From positions 211,268-275,267 of the forward strand of contig VDFB02187766.1 of the NCBI GenBank assembly GCA_007258455.2: DNA of 64,000 nt. The letters are read 5' to 3'. This DNA comes from Sequoia sempervirens. Its lineage: Eukaryota > Streptophyta > Pinopsida > Cupressales > Cupressaceae. This document shows positions 38,033 through 50,989 of this stretch, piece by piece. Below the pieces are notes generated by a model that was given only the letters and a program-made list of their open reading frames with translations, made no database searches and had not been told where the DNA came from. Within the stretch, counting starts at the first letter, position 1. Every line of letters starts with the position of its first letter. Made by a program: the position numbers and the translations under genes.

Positions 38033-38539
38033 CTAATCCAAAATATCAAAGGTAGGCTCTTCCATAGAATTTGATGTAGTAATTTGCAATCTCTGAGGAA
38101 AAGGCAGTTTGGTCTGATGCTGCAGGACATGATCTTAGAGACAGTATTTGATATAGGTATATGTTCTGCAGTATCGGTTAGTTGTTTAGAGGTAGAGTCT
38201 AGAATCTCTGTAATTACAGGCGGATGTGGAGTAGGAAGTGTGGTTCCAGATTAGAGATGGATATCATGAATATTCAGGGCATAAGTTCGATACTGATTAA
38301 CTTCTATAAAATACATAGGCTATTGTTGCTATTGCTACTTGTTTTTAGGGTTTGGAAATGGTTGAATAGGCATAGGTGTTTGTTTTGGAGGGCCAGGATT
38401 TGTTGCAGGTGTTGCAGGAGGTGGCATGAGGACCTATGGTTGTGGCTGCTAAGGATGTAGGAAGGCAGGGGATTGGTTCTGCCATTACAGTGGACTTCTC
38501 CATTGAGGGTTCTACTGCTAGTTACCTGGGGGTGGAGTC

Positions 38540-39706
38540 CATTGTCCTTATGGCTACTGCCAACCTCCTTGAGGAGATTGCCATTGAGGATTCTGATAGC
38601 TAGGCCAGTGAGGTTGAGAAGTATTCCAAGGTTGTGATGGGCCATATGTAGGTTGCCACTGGTTATTGTAATTAGAATAAGGATTACCAAAAGTTAAAAG
38701 ATCTTGAGGCATACCTTGTCTTTGAGCCCATGGGCACCTTTGTGCAACAAAGAATACTTGGTCATCATCACTTTCTACCACCTTAAAGTCAGTAGGTAGC
38801 TACTTAGCCTTCAGGTTAGCCACCATCTTGCATCTGTAGTCACATTTCTTCTATCTGCAATGTGGGCAAACTCACCCAAGATTGCTTCAGCTTCCTGATG
38901 TTTATCCGAGCTTGCATAGTATCCAACTGTGTAGCCATGTTGTTTATGATATCCTGCTTGAAATTAGACAGCAAATTTGTGATCTCCATCCGTGAAACTC
39001 CATTAGTAGAGGACTTTCCCACTGTGGCTTGATGACCTCTACCCTTCTTAACAATTACTCGAGAGTAGTTGAGACATATTTTCTTGATATCATCCCAAGG
39101 CAGTTGAATTATATCACCTCCTCCCATCAGGTCTAGGGCATCTATACAGGTATCACTGATTCCCCTTAGAAAAAGTAGTTTCTGAGATTTTTCATTAAGA
39201 GTATGGTCTGAATTCTTTTTTAGGGAAAACAAGAATCTTGAGATATAGTCTTCCAGGCTTTCATCTTCCTTTTGTTGAATTCTGAATATATCGTCTCCCT
39301 TACTACCACTCTTACAATATTCTTTGTATTTCTCAAGAAATTTTGTTTGCATGGCTGCCCAACTATCAACAACACCTTTTCCCAGACTCATGAACCATCT
39401 AAGGGCTCCTTCCTTCAAAGTGGAAGGAAACAACTTCAGCTTGTGAGCATCTGAAGTGTAATCATAGCTGCGACAAAGGATATCAAACTCAAACAAGAAA
39501 GTTTTTGGGTCCTCCATAACTAGTCCATAGAACTTGGAAAGTAATGAAGAAGAAATATTTTTAAGGTTATCAGTATCTTGCTGGGCAACAATGGGAAACT
39601 CAAAAGCAGGAGGTGGATTGGGAGGATTATGTGCCATATTTGCTTGCTGAAGTATCAGAGCAAATAGATTTTTCTCATGTTCTTTGTCAGTTGGGTCAAA
39701 TGGCAA
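38540..39706 (-). pseudogene. Element B gag
   Basis: A 288-codon frame (38840-39706) opens at a TTG; the first ATG is MAHNPPNPPP at 39637. The capsid core reads LKLFPSTLKEGALRWFMSLG, then TKFLEKYKEY and the QKEDESLEDYISRF block. A second frame (38554-38781) gives the Gln/Pro/Trp-rich tail (YNNQWQPTYGPSQPW) after one stop. No zinc knuckle was seen. Confidence 0.85.
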
Positions 39707-39861
39707 TTCAACAAATAGGTTTTCAGGGAGAAAACTTCCCAGAGCGTCTCTTCTTCAATGTATGCAATAGAATGAATGGTGAATTGAAGGATTTTGAAAA
39801 TTCTTGAATAACAGACTAAACTACTGCTAAAAATGACTTTTGACAGGTTCTTAGCTTGACA

Positions 39862-39882
39862 CCATCCCCGACAATGGTGCCA
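39862..39882 (-). promoter_or_regulatory. Element B primer binding site
   Basis: TGGCACCATTGTCGGGGATG on the minus strand, close to the LTR. It follows the TGGCGCCGTTGCCGGGGA pattern of Athila/Tat-type elements with a few changes. Confidence 0.8.
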
Positions 39883-39892
39883 AAAATGGTCA

Positions 39893-41178
39893 TGCCCATA
39901 AAAAGATATGAAAATCATGGAAAAACCTATCCTGGGAATTGGACATTCCAGCATGCGACTAATATCTTTTCATGGTCGTTCAGTTACTTGTCAAACTAGG
40001 GAACATATACTTGAAATGGAGCGGCACTGTATGTGCACTAAGAACTAGTTTCAGTCACAACCTATTGAAAATAAATAATTGGAAAGAATTCTACCTACGT
40101 TATAGGAAGGTAATGCAAAGTTCTTTAAACGTAATCATAATTTAACCAAAGCAGAAATCATAACAACTACGACTGAGAATCAAACTATGAATTGGCCTTA
40201 TGCCGTAGGAACAGACACAGGGATGGATTCTCGATGCTTCAGGAACAATATAAGATTGAGTTTGCACAAAAACTTCAAGAATGAATTCTAACTTATGATC
40301 AACAGAAAATGAACAACTAACTAACTAACTACAGATACTTACTAAGTGGGCTCCCTTAGCAAGGATCAACTACTTATGCCAATATTGAACTTAGAACTTC
40401 ATCAAATTTTATTCATAAACTCAGAATGGTGTACATTGTTCTGTTCATATGAAAACTAACAAAAAAACTATATCTCTTGTCATACATACTCTTCTTTTTA
40501 TTATCATACTAACTTTTACATGATATTCTTTCTATCTCACTATGCTTGCTCACTCGCTCAGGAGGAACACTTATTTAAATCAAGAAAACAACTAACTAAC
40601 TAACCCTAATAGAGAAATACATGGATGTAAATGTATCCTGGTATCAAGGAACATACTAAATAAATGAACTTATCCGCTCAACACGATTCAGAGAGAATTC
40701 AATATTCCACTCTTTCCAAATTAATTGACATTTAAATTCCTTCCCAACAATTTTTGTCAAAGAGTCTTCGCCAGAATAACTGCCTTGAAGTCATGCAGGA
40801 AATGGACTTTACTGCAAGGCCGAGATCAGTTGCGCTAGAATCGTTCATACTTTCTTCAACAACCTGCGAAACACAAGGCAACATAAGTGAACGGAAACAT
40901 GCATGGCAACTTACACAATATTCATTTATTAATCACATATCAAATTTAATTCATCATTCAAAAACTACATGCGTTATACCAGTCATTTGGGAAGTCAAAC
41001 AGGGTAATAAATATAGACATATCAATCATGATAGGATGTAGGAATATAAAAGTGTATTGCTACAGGATATCCCCCAATAAAAGGTTTCTAAAGAGTTTAA
41101 ACAACCATGAACAACAAAAGTAAGGGTATTAAAAGTACACCATGATACCCAAATTATGAGCATATTTTGGGCTCATCA
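39893..41178 (-). repeat. Element B 5' LTR
   Basis: 1,286 bp, partner of 23890-25174. Confidence 0.95.
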
Positions 41179-43085
41179 AAGACAATGAAGTATAACTTAT
41201 AATACATTCTAAGTTAAAAGGATATAGTTATTTTGTTTTCTATTAATTATGTTGGCTATAATTTCCTTACATTTTAAGTGTCATTTTCTTATTTTATTTT
41301 ATACCGTTTATTTATGTAGAGTTATTGTCCTTTCTAGGAGATGTAATTCTATCTACACCTGCTCAAATATCTACTTGTGGACATAGTTGTATGTATGTGT
41401 GTATTTACATATGCATAGAGATAAATATACATGCATGCAATTGAGATTTCCCTTTGTTATAAAACTTGGTAAAAATGTGTGTAGATATTGGTTCATGTGT
41501 TGGATATCTATGCATAAATGCATACACTATTCAATATTTACAGCTATTTGTGAGTTGTTCTAAAGAGAATGCTATTTTTAACTTGTTTACAATGTTCTTA
41601 GTGCATAGAATATCTTGACAGAGTTCTGTGTACATATATGTGTTGATGATGTATTTGTCTATGTAACTATCATGTTTGGCTAACCATGTAATGTTTACCA
41701 TGTGTTCTTGCTACTTCTTTGTGATCCCTAATGATAGTGCCATGCTGGATGTGGATGAAGTATGCTTCTTGCCTATAATTTCTATTATGTTTGTTATGTA
41801 GCTCAATCGACAACCCAGTGCTAAACAATGCATTTTTGAAACCACCCCAATCTACTCAATTATTTTGGTGAGTTTTAAGTGGAAAGTATTACTGCAACCA
41901 TTGGCAATATATGTAGCACACACATGAGACAATCTTCACATGGTAGGATGTGCAAAGTGATGCTTGTTTCTTGCATGCATACAAATCAAAAAGCTCAAGT
42001 TATAGAGGTTGTGTTCTTTTCTATAAGTGAGAGTTGATTATTGTTGTCTGAATTAGGGTATATTTTTTGCTTTTGCCTTTTTCTAGTGCATCCCTTGTGA
42101 TAATTTTTTTCTAGTGCTTCTCTTCAAAAACAAGCCCGTGATTTGCATGGGCTTCTCAGCATGAACTTGTTTCTATGCTTCTTTGTATGGCATCAAATTT
42201 CCACCTATGTTTGCAACAAAATAAAAGTCTTAACATAATCTAATCTTATTTTTATGGTTTGTTGCTTGCCACCTTGGGTTTTTTTCACCCATTGGTTTTC
42301 CAGTCACAATCTTTGTATGCTTTGTGCAATCAACAATGCATACATATATGCACCTCTTTAGAAAGGCTTATATTTTCCTCGAAGGTTAGGCATCCAGAGA
42401 CATTGCACCAAATAGCAAGCAACTAAATTGCTCGCCTCAACTATATAGACATGCCTTTGTATTTTGGTACAAACTATAGGATACATATCAACAATTATGC
42501 TGCATTGTAAATCAAACAAGATGATTTTCTCCAAAAAAATTGTTCATTATCATCATCATGAAATTTTTTTCTTCTTTATGGTAAGTAAATTGCTTATCCT
42601 TACCTCTTCACCTCTATGCATATAGAATCTGGACCCTCTCCCTATTCACTTCATTATCATTTTTTATATGTGACATGTAATTGTCCTATTACATGTATTT
42701 TGCTTATAAATTATACAACCACTTAAATTTCATGTTCTAGATATTGCTTACCAATAAAGGATGTTTGCAGTACCAAAGTTCATAGTTTTCTTCTATGTAG
42801 GTTTATCCCACTAAAATGATTTTAGATTATAGCTACATTGTATTTGTATACAAGATGTAGTGCTCCCCAAAAATTGTAAATCACTTTACGATTGCACATT
42901 TATATGTCGTATGTCCTTCACCTATATTCCATCTGTATCTAATGTAAATCTACGTTTCTTTTTTTCCATTTCGCATTTCACAACTCCATGTCAAATTATA
43001 AAAAATGTATAACATTCATTTCCACTGAATAGATTCCCTTGGATGCCATACCATTTCCTTCAACATTCACAAAAGTGGTGCATAA
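41179..43085. other. No gene seen
   Basis: AT-rich sequence without coding frames over 60 codons, LTRs or inverted-repeat ends that could be recognised. Confidence 0.55.
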
Positions 43086-46000
43086 TTAATGTTACTACTC
43101 GGGGGTTTGGTCATAGCCAATGATGCTCCATAACCTGATATGCTAGGATAGAGAGTAGGATTCGTTTTCTATGTCCAGACTCCAATCCATTCCGTACACA
43201 AGGAAATTCTACATTTTATTTACTTACTTTGTTCTACTGCAACTCCATTGCCTCATTTGTAATTATTTCTATAAGTCTTCATATTTTGTCATTTGTTTAT
43301 TCTCTACAAATCAAAATAATTGTCCTTTACAGGCCTTTCCATGTGATTAGATCTTGTATTGAGTCATTGGTGGCTGGAACATTTCTCTCACCATTGATCA
43401 TAGTGATGGATAGCTTATTTTATTGCTTGGCTGTTTGGTGAGAGCACATGATGCTCCATGAGCCAATATGGTAGGCTGGAAATCAAGCGTTGTTTTGTTT
43501 TGGGCATAGTGTATTCTCCCACACACACCAAGTATGGCTAAATTATAATCACTCCATTCAATAGAACTATAGCCATGAGTATTTTTACTTTCCCACCATC
43601 ATGACTGTTATGCAATAAAATAGTTAATGTTGTGTGGTTCATTCTATTTTTGCATAATCACCATAGTAAACTTCACACTTTTTTTTTAATTCTTATAGAC
43701 CATATTCCAGCCATAATGCCATGTTTGATGAACTAATTTGTTACAAACAACATTTCAAAATAATGATAGTGACTGGAAAATCAGTGACCATGGTGAAATA
43801 GACAATCATATCCTCATGTACACTATATTGATTGTAATAAGAAATATTCATTTCACCATCGATCAGAGTGGTGGGAAATGTATATTCTTTCTTGGGGGTT
43901 TGGTGAGATCCAATGAGGCTCCATGAACCAATATGGTAGGGTGGAGAGCAGGCCTTAGTGTGTCAAGTTTTATTTTATAGTTTTTTATGTACAAATTGTT
44001 ATCTTTCTCACATAGGATTCAAAAAAAATATTCAAATGTTTTAGGTTGTAGTTATAATGTACTAAAATAGTTCATCTTATATACTTTATGTTAGCTTGCA
44101 TTGACCATTGTTGATAATTGATCTCTTCCTTAAGCTATATCATTCCATAGAGGATGTCGGGAAATAGACTGGTTGTACAGGAGGCCAGTGAAATGTCATC
44201 AACATTGATTGTTGTACAGTTTCCATGTAGTCCTGATCATGCAAGTAACATCTATTTTAAAGTCCTCAGAAAATAAAATGAATGTTTGTGTAGTTATCGA
44301 TAACGTATTTTTCAGTCTCATTCTCTAGGTTTATGTTGTTGTTGAAGGTAGTTTTGGAGGCCAGCGAAACACCATCAACATTAATTATCGTATGGTTTCC
44401 ATATAGTGGTGATGGTGTAAGTAAAATTTGTTTTAAATTCGCCAACATACAAAAAAATGCCTATTCAGTTATCGATAATGTATTGTGTGGTTTCATTGTC
44501 TAGGTTTCTGTTGTTGTTGAAGGTAGTTGTCAGTGAGCATCACAAGATTCTTTGGGGGTGCACGTGCATCCATTGGCTATGGAATCTCTCTAAAGGTGCT
44601 TGGATGCTATCCTATGTTCTTTGCATGTGTTCATGGTTGCAAAAGTTATGGGTTCTCATAAATTTGTGTTCAGTTTTTTGCAGGCAGTGGAGAAAGAACA
44701 GAGTGAAGGGATAGCAAGTAGGTAGAGATGTAATTGAAGGAAGAATGAAGAGGTGTATAATTTTTATTCTTCCACTCCCATCATTTGTTTCATCTTAGTT
44801 AGTTCTATAATCTCTTCATATTCATAGTTGCTTCAGAGAACATGCTTCTCCTTTAGGAGAGAGAGTTCACAAAGTGGGATGTTGATATTCCAGTATAGAT
44901 GCCAAAAAGATTAATGAGCTTTCAAACAACTATGAAGATGAAGAGATTATAAGACTAGATAAGACAATGGGAAAATTGATTTTAACATTCATCACATCAC
45001 TAGCCACTCAATATTAGAGAGCAGGCCTCATTTTGTTTTGTTCCATTTTAAATTTGCTACATCTACAACTGAATTGCTCACTTGAACAATGTTGTTCATT
45101 GGCATCATCATTAAAATTTGGTGTAACTTATGATAAGTAATTGCAACAGTCTGGTGATAGTTGATGACGCTCCATGATCCAAAATGGTAGGGTTTTTAGT
45201 TTTCTGTTGTGATGGGTATAATGGAATAAAATAGTTAATTTTATGCAGTTCATTCTATTTTTGCATAATCGACATACTAAACTTCACACTTTTTTTCTTT
45301 TTTTGCAGAGCATATTGCAGCCATAATGCGGTATTTGATGTACTAATTTCTTACAAACAACTTTTCACAATAATGATAGTCGTTGGAAAATCAGTAACAA
45401 TTGTTAATTACATAATCGGATCCTAATGTTCTCTATATTGATTGTAATAAATAATATTCATTTCACCACTTATCGGAGTGGTGGGAAATGTATATTCTTG
45501 CTCGAGGGTTTGGTGAGAGTCCATGAGGCTCCATGACCCAATATGGTAGGGTGGAGAGTAGGCCTTATTGTGTTTAGTTTTATTTTATATTTTCTATGTA
45601 CAAATTTCTATCTTTCTAACATAGGATTCATAAAAAAATCATATCCTTTAGGTTATGCTTACAACATAGTGAACTAGTTGATCTTATACACTTTATGTTA
45701 GATTCCATTGGGAATTGTTGATTATTTTTCTCCTACCTAAGCTATAGCATTCAATTATTAAGGTGTTTTCAAAAAGGCTAAGTTGTTTCCAGTTTTGATA
45801 GAGTTGTGTTGAGTTTCTATCAATTTCCTCTTGCTCTCCCTTTATGCTTTGCACTTTGTGCTTGAATTTTTAAATTGCCTCACCGATCATCTGATTTCTC
45901 TTCTCCCTTGGGAGAGATAGTTCAAGAACTTGGGTGTTAATATTCCAGCTTATATGGTAAACAGATGGATGACCTTTGCGAATCAAGTTCAACCAACTGT

Positions 46001-46600
46001 GAAGATGAAGTGATTGTAATTGTGGTTATGAATGAACATCCCAATTCTTAAATTCTCTTTCCCAAGGGAGAAGAGCCGATGATGCTCCATGAGCTAATAT
46101 GGAAGGCTGGAGAGCATACCTACTTTTCTATGTCCAGACTTCAATTCATTCCCTATAGAGGGTATTCCTAGATTTTATTTACCTACTCTATTCTACTGCA
46201 ACTACATTGCATCATCTTTGTAATTAATTGTATAACTCTTTATATTTTATGATTTATTTATTGTGTACCAATGGTGTGTTTTTATCACACTAACACTTTT
46301 TTCTTATTCTTGCAGACCATGCTGCAGCAAGAATACGATGTTTCATAAACTAATGTGTTACAAACAACCTTCCCAAATAATGATAGTGACTATAAAATCA
46401 GTAACAATGGTCAAATAGACAATCATATTCTAATGTACTTTATATTAATTGTAATACACAATATTCATTTCACCACTAATCACAGTGGTGGCCAATCTAT
46501 ATTCTTGCTTGGGTGTTTGGTGAGGGTCCATGAGGCTCCATGAACCAATATGGTAGGGTAGAGAGCAATCCTCATTGTGTTGACTTTTACTTTATATTTT
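43086..46600 (+). repeat. Decayed cluster of repeat modules (alpha, beta, gamma)
   Basis: Full alpha copies end at about 43985, 45600 and 46590, each with AACTTCACACTTTTTTT or a variant upstream (two of three) and the CCAATATGGTAGG tail. Tail-only copies lie near 43092-43165, 43425-43480, 45140-45190 and 46065-46110. A further block with TCTATGTCCAGACT is at 43168-43310 and 46128-46270. Another, with GATATTCCAGTATAGATG or GTTAATATTCCAGCTTATATGG, is at about 44870-44980 and 45905-46020. The spacing between matching blocks is about 1.0 or 1.6 kb, so this is an old tandem array with losses. No coding function recognised. Confidence 0.78.
44181..44530 (+). repeat. Two tandem beta units
   Basis: Period about 176 bp. 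Each unit has GAGGCCAG, CATCAACATT, TGGTTTCCAT or its AGTTTCCAT variant, AGTTATCGATAA, and GTTGTTGTTGAAGGTAGTT. Confidence 0.85.
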
Positions 46601-46823
46601 GTATGTACAGATCCCTATCTTTTTGACGTGGGAAGCAAAAAAAAAATCACATGTTTAAGCTTATGGTTACAATGGACTAAAATAGTTGATATTATACACT
46701 TTATGTTTGATTCCATTGGGAATTGATTATTATTCCTCTCTTGTTTATAGTCTACATCACACAAATAATTAAATTGTTTTTACAAAAATTCATGTATAGT
46801 GCTTTGTTGGCACTTACGAAAAG

Positions 46824-47300
46824 ATCCTTAGTTTGTATAATTAAGAATTGATGTAGTTGCCAAATTATGGGGTGTCCTTATATAATCACGAATTCAACTC
46901 GTAGTATGCCACAATTATTATTTCCCATATAAATACACATTAGTAATGTCATCAATTATTTAGACATTCAACCTCATCCATAATAATATTATACTTTGAT
47001 TGACTAATGAAACTTAATGATATTGATATTACTTTTAGATTGTTTTAACTATAATTCATTTAGGTTCTTTGTTACTACCTATCAAGAGATCCTTAGTTTG
47101 TATCATAAAGAATTGATGCAATGGCTAGATTATGGGGTGGGCTTATATAATGATGAATTCAACTAATTTTATGTCAACATTATTATTTCCCAATTAATTG
47201 CACATTAGTAATGTCATCAATTTAGACATTGAAACTTATCCATAATAATATTATATTTTGATTCACTAATAAAACTTAATGATATTGGTATTAATTGATG
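46824..47300 (+). repeat. 265-bp tandem duplication
   Basis: 46824-47040 and 47088-47300 align along their length. Both begin GATCCTTAGTTTGTAT, share ACATTAGTAATGTCATCAAT and end CTTAATGATATTG. They differ by many substitutions and small indels, so the duplication is old. Confidence 0.85.
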
Positions 47301-47304
47301 AAAT

Positions 47305-49103
47305 CATTTCAAATTTAATAATAATATTTTTCTTTAACAAACAACTTAACTACATCATATTATTGTTTACCCTGCCAAACCAATTACCAATAATAATGAT
47401 GTTATCACCAAATAATTAATTGAATGTTAATACAATTTTTTTTCAACCAAACCTGTATATGTGTATATATATATTCTACAAAGTTATTTCTTCACCAACT
47501 ATTGGTTACACACTTTATCCTTTATATACATATCCTCCTTGCATCCCATCAGGGTTAACACCCTCCTTCGGTCGCCATTATAATTTAAAATAAAATAATG
47601 ATGTTAAACTGTAAAGTAAAAATGAGATACAATATTGTTCCCACTCAATCACTTTAATTATCACCCATAATATATCTAGCAATCCATTGTATTGTTCGTT
47701 TGATTCCCTTATGTGTAACTATAATATCCGCATCTGCATATAGCTATTGTGCCCACTCATTCCATTCACATTTGAATATTTTCCCACAGACATTGTCTGC
47801 ACATCACTTGCCTTTCATGTCGCTCTTCACCTATCGGCTCATCGTTACATGTTACTAAACAAAACTGCTAGTTTATTAAGGTGATATAATTCTCCTCTTT
47901 TTTAATACCACTTTCTTAATGTAGAATTTATTCATGTTGCAAGAAAAAATGTAATTACTTTTTTCTTTCGATCTATTTTTACATTATATTTTTCTTACCC
48001 TATTTAGAGACATTTCTAGTTATTTCTCTTATTTTACGATTGTCTATAAGATAGGAAAAAACACTATTTTCTTTTTTTTATTATTTTACTATTAGGAAGG
48101 TTCAAAGAGTAAAACGAGGGAACTTGTTGAATTTTTTTAAGTCTTGTTCTTTTCTTTTTAAATAAATAGTTCATATCCTATTATTTGAAATTTTATTATT
48201 ACCTATTGATATAGCTAGTTGCTTTTTTTTTTTTTTAAGACGAACATATTTCTCAAGGATAGAAGTGAATCTTGATCAATCCTACCATACAGACTATAGA
48301 ATGAAAAAATGTTCATGTAGCATGTTTGCATCCTTCATAGAAGCTCTCCAGTTTATTGTTTAGGTTTTGCTCAATTTTGTACTTAGAGATATGTGCTTCA
48401 TTTAATAAATTTATAGCTTGTAAGTTTATAAATCAAGCTATTTTAGTTTTCCTTATCTTTTAATTTATTAAAAAAAAATGTTTTCTAAAAGAGTAAAACA
48501 TGCTAAGTTCAAATAGATTAATTTTTTCTTTCTATTATATTAGTAATAGATTAGTTTATTTTCTAAAATTTTGGTTCATCTTAATATATTATGTATTCAA
48601 ATCATTTTATAATGGGAACTGCTCTTCTATTTGTTGGATAAAAAGAATAATCTAGTAAATCACCTTCCTCCTTCAACTCAAGTCCCCTAAGTTATTCTTG
48701 AGAAAAGAACATGAATACAAATAGTTGTTCAAATAAATAAAATTCTCTCAATCAACATACAAAACATTATCCAACATTCTTATTAGTTATACAAACAAAA
48801 AGCACCACAATATACAAGAGGGTAAATGGTATCTAAAAGAACCTATTAAATTTTATATTATAATGGATAAAAAGGAACATATGGTTAACTATAATATTAA
48901 CGCAATCAAAGTTCCTAAATAGAGTTCTAATGTGGACATTAAAAACTATCTTCCATATTGTTAGGATAGACATGAAAATAATTGCTTATCTGATCTCCCT
49001 TCATTGTACATGCTACAACTCTTAAGAGATGGAGAGTAGAGGTATGGAGTGTATAATTTGACAAAAGAATTATTTTTTTAGTATTTTCCCATAATATAGA
49101 AAC
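47305..49103. other. No gene seen
   Basis: Very AT-rich sequence with homopolymer runs; nothing recognisable. Confidence 0.55.
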
Positions 49104-49879
49104 TAAAAGGAAGCCATGTATGTGGAAAAGCTTCCAACACTAATCTATTAGAGGAGAGAATATGCAAATTTATGTAGTTTCGAACCCTTATTCAATTATA
49201 ACAAAGAAGATACACATAATAGGTAAACCAAATAGTATCAAAGATATAATAAAAAATACATAACACCAAATATACATGGGGAAAAACATTTTTAGAGAAA
49301 AAACCCCACTCCAAAACCCTGAAAAATGTAATATCTGTAAACAAACTATTACAATACACTTGTAATGCAAGATTCTACATGAGTTTTCTTGTGTTACAAT
49401 TCTGGAGTAAATCTGCTAGCATAACAATATCTCACACAACATCATACAACTCCAAAATACAAGTGCCTGATATATAGGAGCTTACAATGCATAAATTAGA
49501 CATTTCTAAATTGACTACCAAAGGCTGAAGAGCAACACGAAAAGTGCTAAAAATAGTACACACACATAATGGTAAGTTTCCAATTGTCACCACATGCAAC
49601 ACTACAACTACCAATTATCACTAAACCTACACATGCAAAACATGCACCTACCAAATAATTACACCTCAAAAACTCACATACCATGCAAAATCAACATGGA
49701 AATAGAAAACGCCTTCATGCACAACTCCACCTGTAAATGCAACTTTCCAACATGACTCCTCATAAATAGAAACTACAAGTTGTAACTCACAAGACAACGT
49801 GAGATAATTAGCAACATTAAATATTTAAATAATAAATGCTACAAAAAAAAAAGGTTGAGATGCCTTCATTTTCATAACA
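49104..49879 (-). repeat. Element E 3' LTR
   Basis: 776 bp on the minus strand from TGTTATGAAAATG to a mutated end (TTTTAG in place of TTTCA). It aligns with 59613-60239. On the minus strand it is preceded by AAGTGGAAGAA, a Copia-like polypurine tract at about 49880-49890. Confidence 0.88.
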
Positions 49880-49890
49880 TTCTTCCACTT

Positions 49891-50453
49891 GTCGAACACC
49901 TTTGAAGATTCAATGGAAGTAATAGGATTTAACTGCTATAGGTTGAGAGGCCCATAGACTTTAAACACCATTTGAACTTCTTTGTGCTTACCAGTTTTGT
50001 CAATGCATTTGCAACATTTGTCATGGTGTAAACCTTCTCCAACTTCACCTTTCCATCTTCCACCATATCATGAACAAACTGAAATTGAACATCAATGTGC
50101 TTTGTTTAGTCATACAAAGTAGGATTGTTTTCCAAGAAAATAATAATTTGACTATCATAATAGATACATCAAACCTAACATCTACAAGCATGAGTAGCTA
50201 CCATGTACTATGATCCTGTCGTGGAAAAAGAGACTACAACTTACTCATCCAACTAATGGAACCATCAAACATCATAAATACATATCCACTGGTGGACTTT
50301 CTATAGTCAATATCTTTCACCTAATAAGAATCCAAAAACCCATAAATAAAAACTAAATTCTTAGGTTTAGTAGGATAACCATAAAAACATAAGGCATAAT
50401 CAGAAGTGCCTCATAAGTATCTAAACACTCTCTTAACTACATCCCAATGTATC
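49891..50453 (-). pseudogene. Element E RNase H remnant
   Basis: Contains IHWDVVKRVFRYL at the D junction, then DYRKSTSGYVFM and a C-terminal part with LVSTKKFKWCLKSMGL. These are standard Copia RNase H blocks, with several stops. Confidence 0.8.
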
Positions 50454-50982
50454 TGAAAGGAAATAAAAAGAGCAATGGAAAGTACTAATAAAGAGCAATT
50501 GTTTGAAGGAAAGAGATTACCAAATAAGTTGAAGTAGCCAAACCAAGCACCACCAAAGCAAGAGAGACACAAGAATTTGTTAAGGGGAAAAAACAAGAAA
50601 AAACCCCAATATTATGAATGGAGGCAAAATGCCTAAAGAATAATACAAAGAGAGAGAGCTTCAACCTTAGCTTGCTTGCATGAGTCTTGAAGAATGAGAG
50701 GAGAGGCACCTCAATAAGTAGAGGTGAGAAGAAGGAGTTATAATGTAACTCCCAACTCAATGAATGCCACCATTCATCTATGTGTGTGCAAAGTGTCACC
50801 TCTTAAGGAGGTGGTTACAAATATTCCTTAATAAAGGAATTAAAAATAAGCCATCCTCACACATGTGTGAGATGACAAAAAGACAAAAGACTTGTAGGGA
50901 TTCCTTTGGAATATTCCTACAAGTTAATAAATAATTACAATTAAAGAATAACCTTTACCAAGTAAAGATTAATCTTCTAACA
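50454..50982 (-). repeat. Element D 3' LTR
   Basis: 529 bp. It differs from the 5' LTR only by one substitution (AACCTTAG against AGCCTTAG) and two A in an A-run, as read by eye. The minus-strand polypurine tract AAGCTTAAGGGGGGA lies at 50983-50997. A 104-codon frame is identical in both LTRs but is not thought to be a gene. Confidence 0.96.
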
Positions 50983-50989
50983 TCCCCCC

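Larger units (their letters stand above)
23890..41178 (-). mobile_element. Element B: minus-strand Ty3/Gypsy retrotransposon
   Basis: 17,289 bp including the nested element C, or about 10.9 kb without it. Read on the minus strand the order is 5' LTR, primer site, gag, protease, RT and RNase H remnant, integrase, extra ORF, polypurine tract, 3' LTR. No chromodomain was seen. The layout resembles non-chromovirus Gypsy elements of the Athila/Tat group that carry an additional ORF after integrase. The 5-bp flanks (AGTTG and AAGAC) do not match, so no target duplication supports the ends. Confidence 0.9.

Noticed and set aside
23890..41178. Matching target duplication for element B
   Set aside because: Flanks AGTTG and AAGAC differ, and shifting the ends by a few bases did not give a match.
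43738..46543. Similar 62-codon frames in two alpha repeat copies (43738-43926 and 46355-46543)
   Set aside because: The other two copies do not keep the frame, and substitutions look unconstrained.
50485..50799. 104-codon frame, repeated identically at 55388-55702
   Set aside because: It lies wholly inside the two LTRs of element D; identity comes from LTR identity, not coding selection.
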